Below are positions 7,919 to 16,414 of a stretch of 64,000 nt of DNA, in pieces. Source of the stretch: Halobacillus aidingensis (GTDB lineage: Bacteria > Bacillota > Bacilli > Bacillales > Halobacillaceae); contig NZ_FNIZ01000001.1 in the NCBI RefSeq assembly GCF_900104185.1, positions 301,327 to 365,326 on the forward strand, read 5' to 3'. Position numbers and translations under genes: made by a program. The notes under the pieces are model-generated. The model was given only the letters and a program-made list of their open reading frames with translations. It did no database searches and was not told where the DNA came from. Within the stretch, counting starts at the first letter, position 1. The number at the start of each line of letters is the position of its first letter.

Positions 7919-9024
7919 GTCCGCTTCCTCACTTTATCTGAGATCGTCTTCAACACTAATAAAACGGGAATATACATCAAAACATACATACCAAGTTGTC
8001 CTGACAAGTTATTTACAACATCAATCATCGGCCTGCCGTCTATCAAAACCGTTGGGAAGTAGATAGCGATACAGAAAATGATAACCATATATTTTTGTTT
8101 TACATTAAACACTCGTTTCGGAATCCTTGTCGCCCCCCATAACCCTAAACATATATTCGGAAGAACGACATACAACCACATGGCGATCCCTACAAACTCA
8201 AAACGTTCAATAAAAGGAAATTCGACAATTTTCCATGCAGATATTGTCCCCCATACGACCTGTTTTAATTGCTCTTCACTATAATAAACGAACGTCACCA
8301 GGACACTGATTAAATAAATCATCGTCGTGTAGAACACACCGTAATGGGCCCATTTCTTGGATTTTTGAGGATTTTTGATGAATGGATAGTATATCAACAG
8401 GAATTCTAACCCTAAGAAGCTGAGAATACTTTGCTTGGTGGCGCCTAATATACCTGGAATACTATGACTGACGGCTGGATAGATGTTCATTGTATGGCCC
8501 GCTTCTACAGGGAAATATTTCAGCAGCAAAATGGGCAGTCCGATAATGACGCTGATCAGACATATCCCCGTAATGACACGGAATCCTCCACTCACCAGAT
8601 AGTACACGAGAAACAGGAGGACAAAGGCAAATACCCATACATGCATACCCGGAAACACCCATACTTTAATGACCTCTATAAACGTAATCAAAACGGTAAA
8701 GGCAAGCAGAGTAAAATAAGCACAAAAGAGGAGGCTTAAGAACCCCCCTAGATATTTGCCAAAGATACTTTTATGAATTTCCACAATATCGCCTCCCCCA
8801 TTTTGAAGGAGACGATAAATCATCCATAGGATCACATGCAAAATACCGCCCGCAATCAATATGGAAATCCACGCATCAAATCCGGCTTTTTCCACCAAAT
8901 ATTTTTCAAAACCGAGGATCCCGACCCCCACCTGCATGCTGTGGATCAAAAAGAAGACATACGCAGGTGTCACTAAGTAATTCTCAGGGATATTCAACCC
9001 CTGGCTGTTGTTCAATTTATTCAT
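7915..9024 (-). CDS. Germinant receptor B subunit (GerAB family, amino acid permease-like)
   Basis: 369 residues, about ten membrane segments, in the APC-type spore germination permease family. Landmarks are IPENYLVTPAYVFFLIHSMQVGVGILGFE at the start and a proline-rich hydrophobic core. In GerA-type receptors this subunit is thought to bind the germinant and, with subunit A, to form an ion channel. Its start overlaps the end of the A-subunit gene by 8 bp. Confidence 0.93.
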   Translation of the reverse strand: MNKLNNSQGLNIPENYLVTPAYVFFLIHSMQVGVGILGFEKYLVEKAGFDAWISILIAGGILHVILWMIYRLLQNGGGDIVEIHKSIFGKYLGGFLSLLFCAYFTLLAFTVLITFIEVIKVWVFPGMHVWVFAFVLLFLVYYLVSGGFRVITGICLISVIIGLPILLLKYFPVEAGHTMNIYPAVSHSIPGILGATKQSILSFLGLEFLLIYYPFIKNPQKSKKWAHYGVFYTTMIYLISVLVTFVYYSEEQLKQVVWGTISAWKIVEFPFIERFEFVGIAMWLYVVLPNICLGLWGATRIPKRVFNVKQKYMVIIFCIAIYFPTVLIDGRPMIDVVNNLSGQLGMYVLMYIPVLLVLKTISDKVRKRT

Positions 9025-10528
9025 CGATATCCCTCTTTGCGTTTACACGTGATGGATTCATCCGTTGTGTATCTTCTGACCTCGTAAGAACAGGTCGTTC
9101 CGTCTGCTTGTTGAATGGCAGACGAATAAAAGAGTCCTTCAAATCTTTGATTCTAAGCGGATAAAGCGGTTCGAAAAAAGGCCGTCCGATCGATTGTAAT
9201 TTAATGAGATGACCAATGAAAAAGACCATACACATCGAAACCCCTATAAGTCCCCAGAGTTGTGCGCCGATAATGAAAGGGAAGCGAATTAAGCGAATCG
9301 TATTACCGATTTGATAGACAGGTGTCGTAAACGACGCCAGGGCGCTAAGAGCTACGATGATCAATAACACATTACTCGTAAGTCCCGCGTCTACGGCTGC
9401 GGTCCCTATGACGATACCTCCAACGATACCGATCGTTTGGCCGATCTTCGTCGGAAGTCTCGCCCCAGCTTCACGTAACAATTCAATTGTCAATTCCAGG
9501 ACAATCACTTCCAATATCGGTGGAAACGGAATATCCGAACGGGACGAAACGATGGTTGCCATCAATGCTCCTGGAATCATTTCGTGGTGATACGTAAGGA
9601 CAGCCACATATAACGGTGTACTCAAAACGGAAAAGATGACGGCAAACAGCCGGATTAAACGAAAAGCGGTCGCTAAGTGCCACGGGAGAAAATAATCATC
9701 CGACGCCCCGAAAAATTCGACGACCGTAGTCGGACATGTCAACGCATGGGGAGACCCTTCCACGAGAATGGCGACTTTCCCTTCAACCAGATTCGAAACT
9801 ACACGGTCGGGCCTTTCCGTATCCAGCAGCTGCGGGAAGGGGGAATTGGAATTATCAGCAATGACTTGTGTGACAAAGGAACTATCCGTCAGTTGATCAA
9901 TTTCTATCCCTTTCAACCGCTGTTCGACCGTTTCAACATTATCCTTGTTCGCTACCCCGTCGATATAAACAACGGCTACACGAGTTTTTGTCACTTTGCC
10001 GATATTTGTTTCTTTGACGGTGAGCTGTGGGAGAGGCAGCCGTTTTCGAATAAGATTGATATTCGTATTCAACGTCTCCACAAACGCTTCTTTCGGCCCT
10101 ACGACACTGAATTCCACTTCTGGTATACCGACATCTCTTGATTCTAAGGAGACCGCAGGAACCAGAAGTACTTCTTCATCCTTTTCATGAATCTGGACCA
10201 TGATGTAACCGAACATAACTTTTTCTTCAATTAATTCCAGTTTTGAAGTCACTCGGATGTTTTCCACAGGAATTCTTTCCCGCATGTCATGTAATGTGTG
10301 TAAGGATTCACTATTTAATATCGATAAAACACTGCGATTCAAAATTTTCGAGTCACTCATCGTTTTTAAATAAGAAATCGTGCACCTCGTACTGCCACTT
10401 AACTTGTAATGGACAAAATCCTCCGATTGCTGCATCGCTTGAATAAATTCAGAAAGAGAGCCGTTCTGCTTCTTTGTCTGCTGTTGCTTTTCTGGCTGCT
10501 GTTTTTCTTTCCGCTTCCATTTCCACAT
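9017..10528 (-). CDS. Germinant receptor A subunit (GerA family)
   Basis: 503 residues from the ATG at 10526-10528, which has AAGGAG six bases upstream; the open frame extends further upstream but without start signals. A charged, Gln/Lys-rich N-terminus leads into the soluble domain (SRTNISYLKTM-like segment near residue 40), then four to five membrane helices from about residue 290 (FRLIRLFAVIFSVLSTPLYVAVLTYH). First gene of the A-B-C operon. The germinant cannot be told from sequence. Confidence 0.93.
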   Translation of the reverse strand: MWKWKRKEKQQPEKQQQTKKQNGSLSEFIQAMQQSEDFVHYKLSGSTRCTISYLKTMSDSKILNRSVLSILNSESLHTLHDMRERIPVENIRVTSKLELIEEKVMFGYIMVQIHEKDEEVLLVPAVSLESRDVGIPEVEFSVVGPKEAFVETLNTNINLIRKRLPLPQLTVKETNIGKVTKTRVAVVYIDGVANKDNVETVEQRLKGIEIDQLTDSSFVTQVIADNSNSPFPQLLDTERPDRVVSNLVEGKVAILVEGSPHALTCPTTVVEFFGASDDYFLPWHLATAFRLIRLFAVIFSVLSTPLYVAVLTYHHEMIPGALMATIVSSRSDIPFPPILEVIVLELTIELLREAGARLPTKIGQTIGIVGGIVIGTAAVDAGLTSNVLLIIVALSALASFTTPVYQIGNTIRLIRFPFIIGAQLWGLIGVSMCMVFFIGHLIKLQSIGRPFFEPLYPLRIKDLKDSFIRLPFNKQTERPVLTRSEDTQRMNPSRVNAKRDIDE

Positions 10529-10633
10529 GACGAACTCCTTTATTCCACAGTCTGACTTCTTTCTCCTATCATCCTCTTTTCGTAATAATTTATACCTGGA
10601 CGGAAAGTATAAAAGAGACAAGGAGGACGAACC
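10529..10633. promoter_or_regulatory. Divergent promoter region, gerA operon versus 10634 gene
   Basis: This 105-bp gap must hold promoters for both directions. On the minus strand GTATA and GATGATA lie about 18 bp apart, loosely like a forespore sigma-G promoter. The match is weak. Confidence 0.3.
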
Positions 10634-10864
10634 ATGATTTACGCTTATCTTTCTCCACTGATCATCGTTGCATTAGTTTTTATCTCCACCGTGTTCGTCA
10701 TCGACTGGTTAGCTAAATTATTGATCTACATTTTCCTTGTAAACCTGGTCTGTTTGCCTGGTTATTTGTTGTATAAGGAAGAAGTGAAAGAGAGTAAGTT
10801 AGAACCGCCACCATCATCACAGGAGGGTAACCAATATGTCCAAAAAAACACTGACAGCCAATGA
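10634..10864 (+). CDS. Small two-helix membrane protein, possible receptor D subunit
   Basis: 76 residues with two adjacent membrane helices (about 5-25 and 28-49) and a polar tail. Good AAGGAGG site before the ATG. It is divergent from a germinant receptor operon and overlaps the next gene by 29 bp. Some gerA-type receptors have a small two-helix D subunit that adjusts their activity; size, topology and position fit, but I see no diagnostic motif. Confidence 0.6.
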   Translation: MIYAYLSPLIIVALVFISTVFVIDWLAKLLIYIFLVNLVCLPGYLLYKEEVKESKLEPPPSSQEGNQYVQKNTDSQ

Positions 10865-11822
10865 AACCGGCCTTTTATGGACACAATATGTGCAGAACAG
10901 TATGGCCATCCCCATATTGGAACATTTCCAATTGACGCATAGGGATGAAGAAATTCAACCGTTAATAGGATTGGCAAGGGAATTAGCAGATAGAGGGGTC
11001 GAAGATTGCGGGCGATTTTTTGGGGAAGCGGGTCTCCCTGTTCCCAACGGTTACAGCTTGGATGACTTGAACCCCAATGCTCCAAAGCTGTTTACAGATG
11101 CCTTTATGTTGACCTTCCTGGGACACATGGGAAAGGTAGGTCTTACTTCTGATGGGTTCTCTTTAGGGGCCTCATCAAGAGAAGATTTCCGTGAATTTTT
11201 ATCGGAACGGATAAACAAACAAGATCAACTTTACAACCGCTGTGTGAACATCGGAATGGAAAAAGAGGTTTATATAAGACCTCCGCAAATCGCAGTATCC
11301 AAAGAAACAGAATACATTGAAACTAAAAAATACTATCATCCTTTTAGTAAAAGATCCTTGAATACAATGGAAATCACACATTTGTATGAAAACATAAAAA
11401 CTAACACCCTCGGAGAGGTATTGTGTCAGGGATTTGCGCAGACTAGTAAGAACAAAACAGTGAAAGAGTATATGAAACAAGGGAAAAAGATGTCGATTAA
11501 ACATCGGAAGTCGTTCTCCACTCTTTTAGATCAGTCCGGAATTTTGACGCCGATGGGATCTGCCAATTATTTGACCACAAACACAGATCCTGTCTTCTCT
11601 GACCGACTCATGATGTATTTAATAAGCGTTCTTGCTTCATCTGGACAAGTGAATTATGCCACTGGTTCAGCCGTGGGGCTCCGGTACGATATTGTCTTCA
11701 TTTATCATAAGTTCATTTTAGAAGCCGCGATCTATGCCAAAGACGGTCTGGATATCATGATTCATAATGGATGGTTTGAAGAACCCCCGCAAGCTCCAGA
11801 CAGACAGAAACTCATCCAATAA
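10836..11822 (+). CDS. DUF3231 family protein
   Basis: 328 residues made of two related halves of about 160 residues, all-helical and ferritin-like in look, as in DUF3231 proteins of Bacilli. The first half has LTANETGLLWTQYVQNSMAIPILEHF; the second restarts near residue 180 (LNTMEITHLYENIKTNTLGEVL). Function unknown; these proteins are common in spore formers. AGGAGGG site; its start lies inside the preceding small gene, so the two are co-transcribed. Confidence 0.85.
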   Translation: MSKKTLTANETGLLWTQYVQNSMAIPILEHFQLTHRDEEIQPLIGLARELADRGVEDCGRFFGEAGLPVPNGYSLDDLNPNAPKLFTDAFMLTFLGHMGKVGLTSDGFSLGASSREDFREFLSERINKQDQLYNRCVNIGMEKEVYIRPPQIAVSKETEYIETKKYYHPFSKRSLNTMEITHLYENIKTNTLGEVLCQGFAQTSKNKTVKEYMKQGKKMSIKHRKSFSTLLDQSGILTPMGSANYLTTNTDPVFSDRLMMYLISVLASSGQVNYATGSAVGLRYDIVFIYHKFILEAAIYAKDGLDIMIHNGWFEEPPQAPDRQKLIQ

Positions 11823-11845
11823 TTTTTAGCGGAAGAGGAATCGAT

Positions 11846-12313
11846 ATGAAAGAAAAACGACTGGAAATTTTATTATGGAGCATTGCTTTTCCGGGATTCG
11901 GCCAGCTGTTGAATGGACATCTCATCAAGGGACTCGCCTTCATCCTTTTAGAAGTGATCCTCAACGTGAACAGCTCTTTTAACATGGCGATTGTCCATAG
12001 CTTTCACGGAAATATAGAAAAAGCCATTGAAGTGACGGACTATCAATGGCTGATGTTTTATCCTTGTGTGTACATGTTCGCCGTTTGGGATGCGTACCGC
12101 GAGGCGGATGGGGAATGCGCTCCTTATGCCTTTGTTCCTTTTGCCTTTTGTGCTTACTCCGTTACCATAGGGTTGATCTATTCACCTCTATTCAAGGTGG
12201 GAGGCGTTTTAATTGGACCCGTCTGGCTGCCCATCCTGTTCTTGCTTCCAGGGATCGTCATTGGATTATTCATAAGATCTTTATTATTACGCTCTTCCAG
12301 ACGCCCCTCATAA
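11846..12313 (+). CDS. Conserved multi-spanning membrane protein
   Basis: 155 residues with about four membrane segments. The PGFGQLLNGHLIKGLAFILLE opening resembles the TM2-type motif found in many small Gram-positive membrane proteins. It follows the DUF3231 gene by 23 bp and is probably in the same unit. Function unknown. Confidence 0.7.
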   Translation: MKEKRLEILLWSIAFPGFGQLLNGHLIKGLAFILLEVILNVNSSFNMAIVHSFHGNIEKAIEVTDYQWLMFYPCVYMFAVWDAYREADGECAPYAFVPFAFCAYSVTIGLIYSPLFKVGGVLIGPVWLPILFLLPGIVIGLFIRSLLLRSSRRPS

Positions 12314-12337
12314 ATCTCACGATGAGGGGTTTTTTGC
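12299..12337 (+). terminator. Terminator after the 11846 gene
   Basis: CCCCTCAT-AAATCTCACG-ATGAGGGG followed by TTTTTT. Confidence 0.85.
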
Positions 12338-12407
12338 TATGTTTGTTTGATTTTTCCCAAATGGTGGAATGACATCAAACAAACAACATTTGAGGAGGAG
12401 TTCACGT

Positions 12408-13277
12408 ATGAATAGAGAACAACGCCAAACAAACGGTCAACCAGGACAAGAACAGTCGATTCAGCCAGGGGTGGAAAATGAAATGAACCCCCTCCCCTTG
12501 CAGGCGGATGAGGATTATAAAAGTGGCAATAAATTAGTTGGAAAAGTCGCCTTGATTACAGGTGGTGACAGTGGCATCGGTCGATCTGTGGCCATTGGCT
12601 ACGCGAAGGAAGGCGCTGACGTTGCTATTTCTTATTTAGAGGAGCATGAAGATGCCGAATACACGAAGAAAAAAGTCGAAGAGGAAGGACGGCGCGCGAT
12701 TTTAATCCCTGGAGATGTAGGGGATGAGGAAATATGCAAAACCGCTGTCGAACGCACGGTGAACGAGCTTGGGCAATTGGATATCCTCGTCAATAACGCT
12801 GCCGAACAACACCCGACGGACGATTTGTTAGACATTTCTACAGAGCAATTGGAAAGCACATTCCGGACGAACATTTACTCCATGTTCCATTTAACAAAAG
12901 CAGCGATTCCCCATTTGAGAAAAGGAAGCTCCATCATTAATACCGCTTCCGTAAACCCATATATCGGGAACCCTCACCTTGTGGATTATACGGCAACAAA
13001 AGGAGCGGTTGTAGGATTCACACGTTCGATGGCCAAGCAATTAGTCGATAAGGGGATTCGTGTCAACGGCATTGCTCCAGGACCGATTTGGACACCACTC
13101 ATTCCGGCTACCTTCTCAGAAGACAAAGTGGAAGAATTCGGTACAAACACACCGATGGGGCGTCCTGGGCAGCCTGTGGAACATGTAGGAAGTTATGTTC
13201 TACTCGCATCAGACGATTCCACCTACATGACGGGACAGTTCATCCATATCAACGGAGGAATGTTTACATCCAGCTGA
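12408..13277 (+). CDS. Short-chain dehydrogenase/reductase, YhxC/YhdF-like
   Basis: 289 residues from the ATG at 12408, which has GAGGAGG nine bases before it; the frame is open further upstream without a site. An extra hydrophilic N-terminus of about 45 residues precedes the Rossmann fold (TGGDSGIGRS), NNAAEQ and the catalytic YTATKG with upstream Ser. This matches the long SDR group linked to general stress in Bacillus. Substrate unknown. Confidence 0.88.
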   Translation: MNREQRQTNGQPGQEQSIQPGVENEMNPLPLQADEDYKSGNKLVGKVALITGGDSGIGRSVAIGYAKEGADVAISYLEEHEDAEYTKKKVEEEGRRAILIPGDVGDEEICKTAVERTVNELGQLDILVNNAAEQHPTDDLLDISTEQLESTFRTNIYSMFHLTKAAIPHLRKGSSIINTASVNPYIGNPHLVDYTATKGAVVGFTRSMAKQLVDKGIRVNGIAPGPIWTPLIPATFSEDKVEEFGTNTPMGRPGQPVEHVGSYVLLASDDSTYMTGQFIHINGGMFTSS

Positions 13278-13295
13278 CCGAAAGGAACGAAACAG

Positions 13296-14129
13296 ATGCC
13301 AGAAGGACCAGAAATCAGACGGGCAGCAGATTCCGTAGAAAAAGCATTAAAAAATAGAACCATTATTGATATCAGTTTTGCCTTTGAACATTTACAAGGA
13401 TATGAAGAAATCCTACGCGGCTCAAAAGTCACCAGGGTTGATACAAAAGGAAAAGCGATGCTCATCCGCTTCGACAATGACCAGGTGATTTATTCGCATA
13501 ACCAATTGTACGGAAAATGGTACATTAGAAACGCCTATACCTACCCGAAAACAAACCGTCAATTGCGGCTCGCCCTTCATAATGAAAAGAAATCCGCCCT
13601 CCTTTATAGTGCTTCAGATATTGAAGTGCTGAAAAATGGAGAAGAGGAAGAGCACCCTTTTCTTTCAAAAGTAGGGCCTGATCTATTAAGTGAAGATGTG
13701 ACGCCGGATGATCTTTTTGCACGTTTTCAGGAAAAAAGATTTCAACGAAGAAAATGGACCTCTCTCCTCCTGGATCAAGCATTCATCGGAGGAATCGGAA
13801 ATTACTTGCGCAGTGAGGTTCTATTCGTTGCTGGTATATCTCCATTTTCAAGACCCATCGATTGCACAGAGGAACAGCTTTACCGTGCAGCAAAAGCGTG
13901 CATCGACCTGATGTGGCGTTCCTATGAAAACAAAGGCATCACAAACGACCCAGCCCTTGCAGAAGAGTTGAAAAAGAAAGGCAAAAAGCGCTATGAGTAC
14001 AGGCACTGGGTCTTCAATCGGGAAGACCGACCGTGCCGGATCGATGGAACAGAAATCATCAAGTTCCGTGCCGCTTCCCGGCGCTGTTACTACTGTCCGA
14101 CATGCCAAAAAAATCCCGCTCCCTCATAA
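13296..14129 (+). CDS. nei: Fpg/Nei family DNA glycosylase, endonuclease VIII type
   Basis: 277 residues. MPEGPEIRRAAD is the Nei form of the catalytic N-terminus: Pro2 is the nucleophile and Glu3 the acid. The helix-two-turn-helix includes FIGGIGNYLRSEVL. It removes oxidised pyrimidines and cuts the abasic strand. The C-terminal zinc finger is unusual: the first pair is C-R-I-D (second Cys missing), while the second part reads CYYCPTC with an extra Cys, so four cysteines remain but in another pattern. The terminator downstream begins inside the last codons. Confidence 0.9.
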   Translation: MPEGPEIRRAADSVEKALKNRTIIDISFAFEHLQGYEEILRGSKVTRVDTKGKAMLIRFDNDQVIYSHNQLYGKWYIRNAYTYPKTNRQLRLALHNEKKSALLYSASDIEVLKNGEEEEHPFLSKVGPDLLSEDVTPDDLFARFQEKRFQRRKWTSLLLDQAFIGGIGNYLRSEVLFVAGISPFSRPIDCTEEQLYRAAKACIDLMWRSYENKGITNDPALAEELKKKGKKRYEYRHWVFNREDRPCRIDGTEIIKFRAASRRCYYCPTCQKNPAPS

Positions 14130-14148
14130 AAGGAGCGGGATTTTTTTA
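14108..14148. terminator. Bidirectional terminator between nei and kduD-like gene
   Basis: AAATCCCGCTCC-CTCATAAAA-GGAGCGGGATTTTTTT. The left arm encodes the last residues of the Nei protein and the right arm reaches the stop of the converging gene. Confidence 0.85.
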
Positions 14149-14907
14149 TCTTCCTAACCAACCACCATCAATGGCCAACTGATGTCCGTGTACATAACGG
14201 GAGGCATCAGAAGCAAGAAAGACCGCGGCACCGATGAAGTCTTCCGGTTTCCCCCAGTCACCTGCTGGGATTCGATCAAGGATCTGCTTGTTCCTTTCTT
14301 CGTCTTGGATAAGCGCCGTATTCATATCAGTCGCGATGTAGCCAGGTACGACACTGTTGACATTGACACCTTCTTTCGCCCATTCATTGGATAAGGCTTT
14401 CGTCAACTGGGAAACGCCGCCTTTGGAAGCAGCATAAGCGGGTACACGAATGCCTCCCTGGTAGGACAACAAGGAAGCGAAGTTGATGATTTTCCCGCTC
14501 TTGTTCGGCACCATATAGCGCCCCGCTTGCTGACAGAGGATCCACGTCGTTTTGAGATTGATATTCAGAACATCATCCCAGTCCTCTTCTGAAAAATCAA
14601 CAGCATCGGAGCGCCTCTGAATTCCTGCTGCATTCACTAGAATATCAACACGATCGAACGCTTCCACAACCGATGGAATCGCCTCTTTCACTTGATCTTT
14701 ATCACTCAAATCACACGGTATGATGTGGCAGGTTCGACCATGTCCTTCAATTTCTTTTTTTACATCTACTTGTGATGTGTTCCGCTGTAACAAGGCAACA
14801 TCAGCACCAGCCTCAGCCAGACCGATAGCTACAGCACGCCCGATTCCTCTTGTTCCACCAGTGACGGCTGCTATTTTTCCATCTAAACGAAATAAACTCT
14901 CTGTCAT
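14146..14907 (-). CDS. kduD: 2-dehydro-3-deoxy-D-gluconate 5-dehydrogenase-like SDR
   Basis: 253 residues, classical SDR: TGGTRGIGRAVA cofactor loop, NAAGIQ, catalytic Ser in SLLSYQGG and YAASKGG. Overall it looks like KduD, which oxidises/reduces 2-keto-3-deoxygluconate in pectin and uronate breakdown. No partner genes (kduI, kdgK) are near. Upstream on its strand are a CcpA-type site and two palindromes, supporting a sugar-controlled catabolic gene. AAGGGGAT site before ATG. Confidence 0.75.
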   Translation of the reverse strand: MTESLFRLDGKIAAVTGGTRGIGRAVAIGLAEAGADVALLQRNTSQVDVKKEIEGHGRTCHIIPCDLSDKDQVKEAIPSVVEAFDRVDILVNAAGIQRRSDAVDFSEEDWDDVLNINLKTTWILCQQAGRYMVPNKSGKIINFASLLSYQGGIRVPAYAASKGGVSQLTKALSNEWAKEGVNVNSVVPGYIATDMNTALIQDEERNKQILDRIPAGDWGKPEDFIGAAVFLASDASRYVHGHQLAIDGGWLGR

Positions 14908-14921
14908 TTCAATCCCCTTTC

Positions 14922-14941
14922 ACGCTACGATAGCGTTTACA
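14922..14941 (-). promoter_or_regulatory. CRE-like site and palindrome before the kduD-like gene
   Basis: On the minus strand TGTAAACGCTATCG (14941-14928) fits the CcpA consensus TGWAANCGNTNWCA at 13 of 14 positions. It overlaps a perfect palindrome ACGCTA-CGA-TAGCGT (14922-14936), 15-20 bp before the start codon. Confidence 0.5.
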
Positions 14942-15000
14942 TTCTCTTATATACCTTTCGATGGGCGGTGAGGAAATTCCTTTCACCTTTTAAATATTTT

Positions 15001-15021
15001 TTATGAAATATATTTTCATAA
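15001..15021. promoter_or_regulatory. 8-bp-arm palindrome upstream of the kduD-like gene
   Basis: TTATGAAA-TATAT-TTTCATAA, directly after the stop of the phosphoesterase gene and 94 bp upstream of the kduD-like start. The TGAAA...TTTCA arms recall KdgR operators of enterobacteria; the regulator here is unknown. Confidence 0.4.
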
Positions 15022-15513
15022 TCAAGGAAAGAAAATATGTTCCGCATGGATTCCAGCCTTTGTTAAGGAAAGTTTCCCGAACGAATACATCGGCAACCGC
15101 CTTTTATCAATGAGAGAGCCAGGATTGAACAAGAGCGTTCTCTTAAAATATCGGAGGATTGGGATATGAGAGTGTCCGTAAATCAACACATCCACGGCAC
15201 CATTTTCGAAAGATTCCAGCGCACGTTTTTCCGTCGTCTTTTTCTCTCCGTGGCCATGGACGATTCCGATCTGGTATCCTTCCCATTCGAGCAGTTGTTT
15301 TGCCGGAAATTTGTTTTGGACCTCTTCCCCGTCTACATTTCCATACACCCCGTACACGGGAGCATAGCCTTTCAACGTTTCATAAAGCTCTAACGTTTGC
15401 CAATCTCCAGCGTGAATAATGGCATCCACGTTCTTCAATTCTTTTAAAAAACGTTCCGGAAGCTGTTTTGCTTTTTTAGGCATATGTGTATCCGAAAGCA
15501 CAATGATTTCCAC
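15022..15513 (-). CDS. YfcE/MJ0936-type metallophosphoesterase
   Basis: 163 residues. Metal-binding motifs in order: SDTHM (residues 7-11), HAGDW (near 34), GNVDG (near 58), HGHGE and GHSHIP. Small calcineurin-like phosphodiesterase; relatives hydrolyse phosphodiesters with Mn2+. GTG start behind AAGGAGATG. It lies at the edge of the accessory block, next to rsmG. Confidence 0.88.
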   Translation of the reverse strand: MEIIVLSDTHMPKKAKQLPERFLKELKNVDAIIHAGDWQTLELYETLKGYAPVYGVYGNVDGEEVQNKFPAKQLLEWEGYQIGIVHGHGEKKTTEKRALESFENGAVDVLIYGHSHIPILRYFKRTLLFNPGSLIDKRRLPMYSFGKLSLTKAGIHAEHIFFP

Positions 15514-15644
15514 TTCTGATCATCTCCTTCAAAGTCCTGCAATTCAAATTCAATATCCCCTATCTTCCGGGCAATGACCTGTTTCTCTAGTTCAAAGTCC
15601 TGTAACTAGCAGTTAATGTCCTCGTTCTCCTATTCCCTAAAAAA

Positions 15645-15676
15645 ATTACCTCTCTACCAGAGGCAGAGAGGTAATT
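15645..15676 (-). terminator. Terminator ending the jag-mnmE-mnmG-rsmG row
   Basis: On the minus strand AATTACCTCTCT and its perfect complement AGAGAGGTAATT flank a 9-base loop and are followed by a run of T. Confidence 0.88.
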
Positions 15677-15680
15677 GATG

Positions 15681-16397
15681 TTATTGAATCGGTGTTTTAT
15701 TTGGTGTTCCCGCTTTTCTCGGGTATTTCTTAGGTGTTTTTCTTTTCTTTTCAATGATGGCGATGTTCCGCTCGCTACCCTCTTCCGGCAATTCAAACGT
15801 GTGAACATCAAGCACCTCACCACCGACGGTTTGGATCGCAATCTTCGCGTCTTCCATTTCATCCTTCAAGTTCGGACCTTTCATCGCCATGAACCTGCCG
15901 CCTTTGGCAGCCAAAGGCAGACATAATTCACTAAGGACGGACATTCGCGCAACGGCGCGTGCCATCACAAGGTCATAATTTTCACGGAAATTCGCATTTT
16001 TTCCGAAGTTTTCGGCACGATCATGATAAAAAGCGACATCATCCAGCTCCAATTCGTGGGCTAAGTGATTCAAAAATGTGATTCGTTTTTTCAAAGAATC
16101 GACAATCGTCACTTTCAACTGCGGAAAGACGATTTTCAAAGGTAAGCTCGGGAAACCGGCGCCCGCTCCGACATCACAAATACGGAGCGGTTGATTGAAG
16201 TCATAGTAGAAGGCAGCCGTCAATGAATCATAAAAGTGTTTCAAATAGACGCCTTCCTGATCGGTAATTGCCGTGAGATTCATTTTTTCATTCCACTCAA
16301 CAAGAATGTCAAAATACTTTTCGAACTGGCGCTGCTGGTGATTGTCGAGTTCTATGCCATGTTCCTGTAGTGCTTTAAGAAAGGTGTTGATATCCAT
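15681..16397 (-). CDS. rsmG: 16S rRNA (guanine-527-N7) methyltransferase RsmG
   Basis: 238 residues, normal length. SAM-binding motif [19 protein letters not shown] (residues about 72-90), then [11 protein letters not shown] and MARAVARM. Methylates G527 (E. coli numbering) in the 530 loop of 16S rRNA. Last gene of the minus-strand core row, 17 bp after mnmG. In B. subtilis noc would follow directly; here a terminator and the accessory block follow. Confidence 0.96.
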   Translation of the reverse strand: MDINTFLKALQEHGIELDNHQQRQFEKYFDILVEWNEKMNLTAITDQEGVYLKHFYDSLTAAFYYDFNQPLRICDVGAGAGFPSLPLKIVFPQLKVTIVDSLKKRITFLNHLAHELELDDVAFYHDRAENFGKNANFRENYDLVMARAVARMSVLSELCLPLAAKGGRFMAMKGPNLKDEMEDAKIAIQTVGGEVLDVHTFELPEEGSERNIAIIEKKRKTPKKYPRKAGTPNKTPIQ

Positions 16398-16414
16398 AAG
16401 CCCATCCTTTCAAA

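Noticed and set aside
10529..10621. 31-residue N-terminal extension of the GerA subunit
   Set aside because: No ribosome-binding site and no similarity to the family; the ATG at 10528 has AAGGAG.
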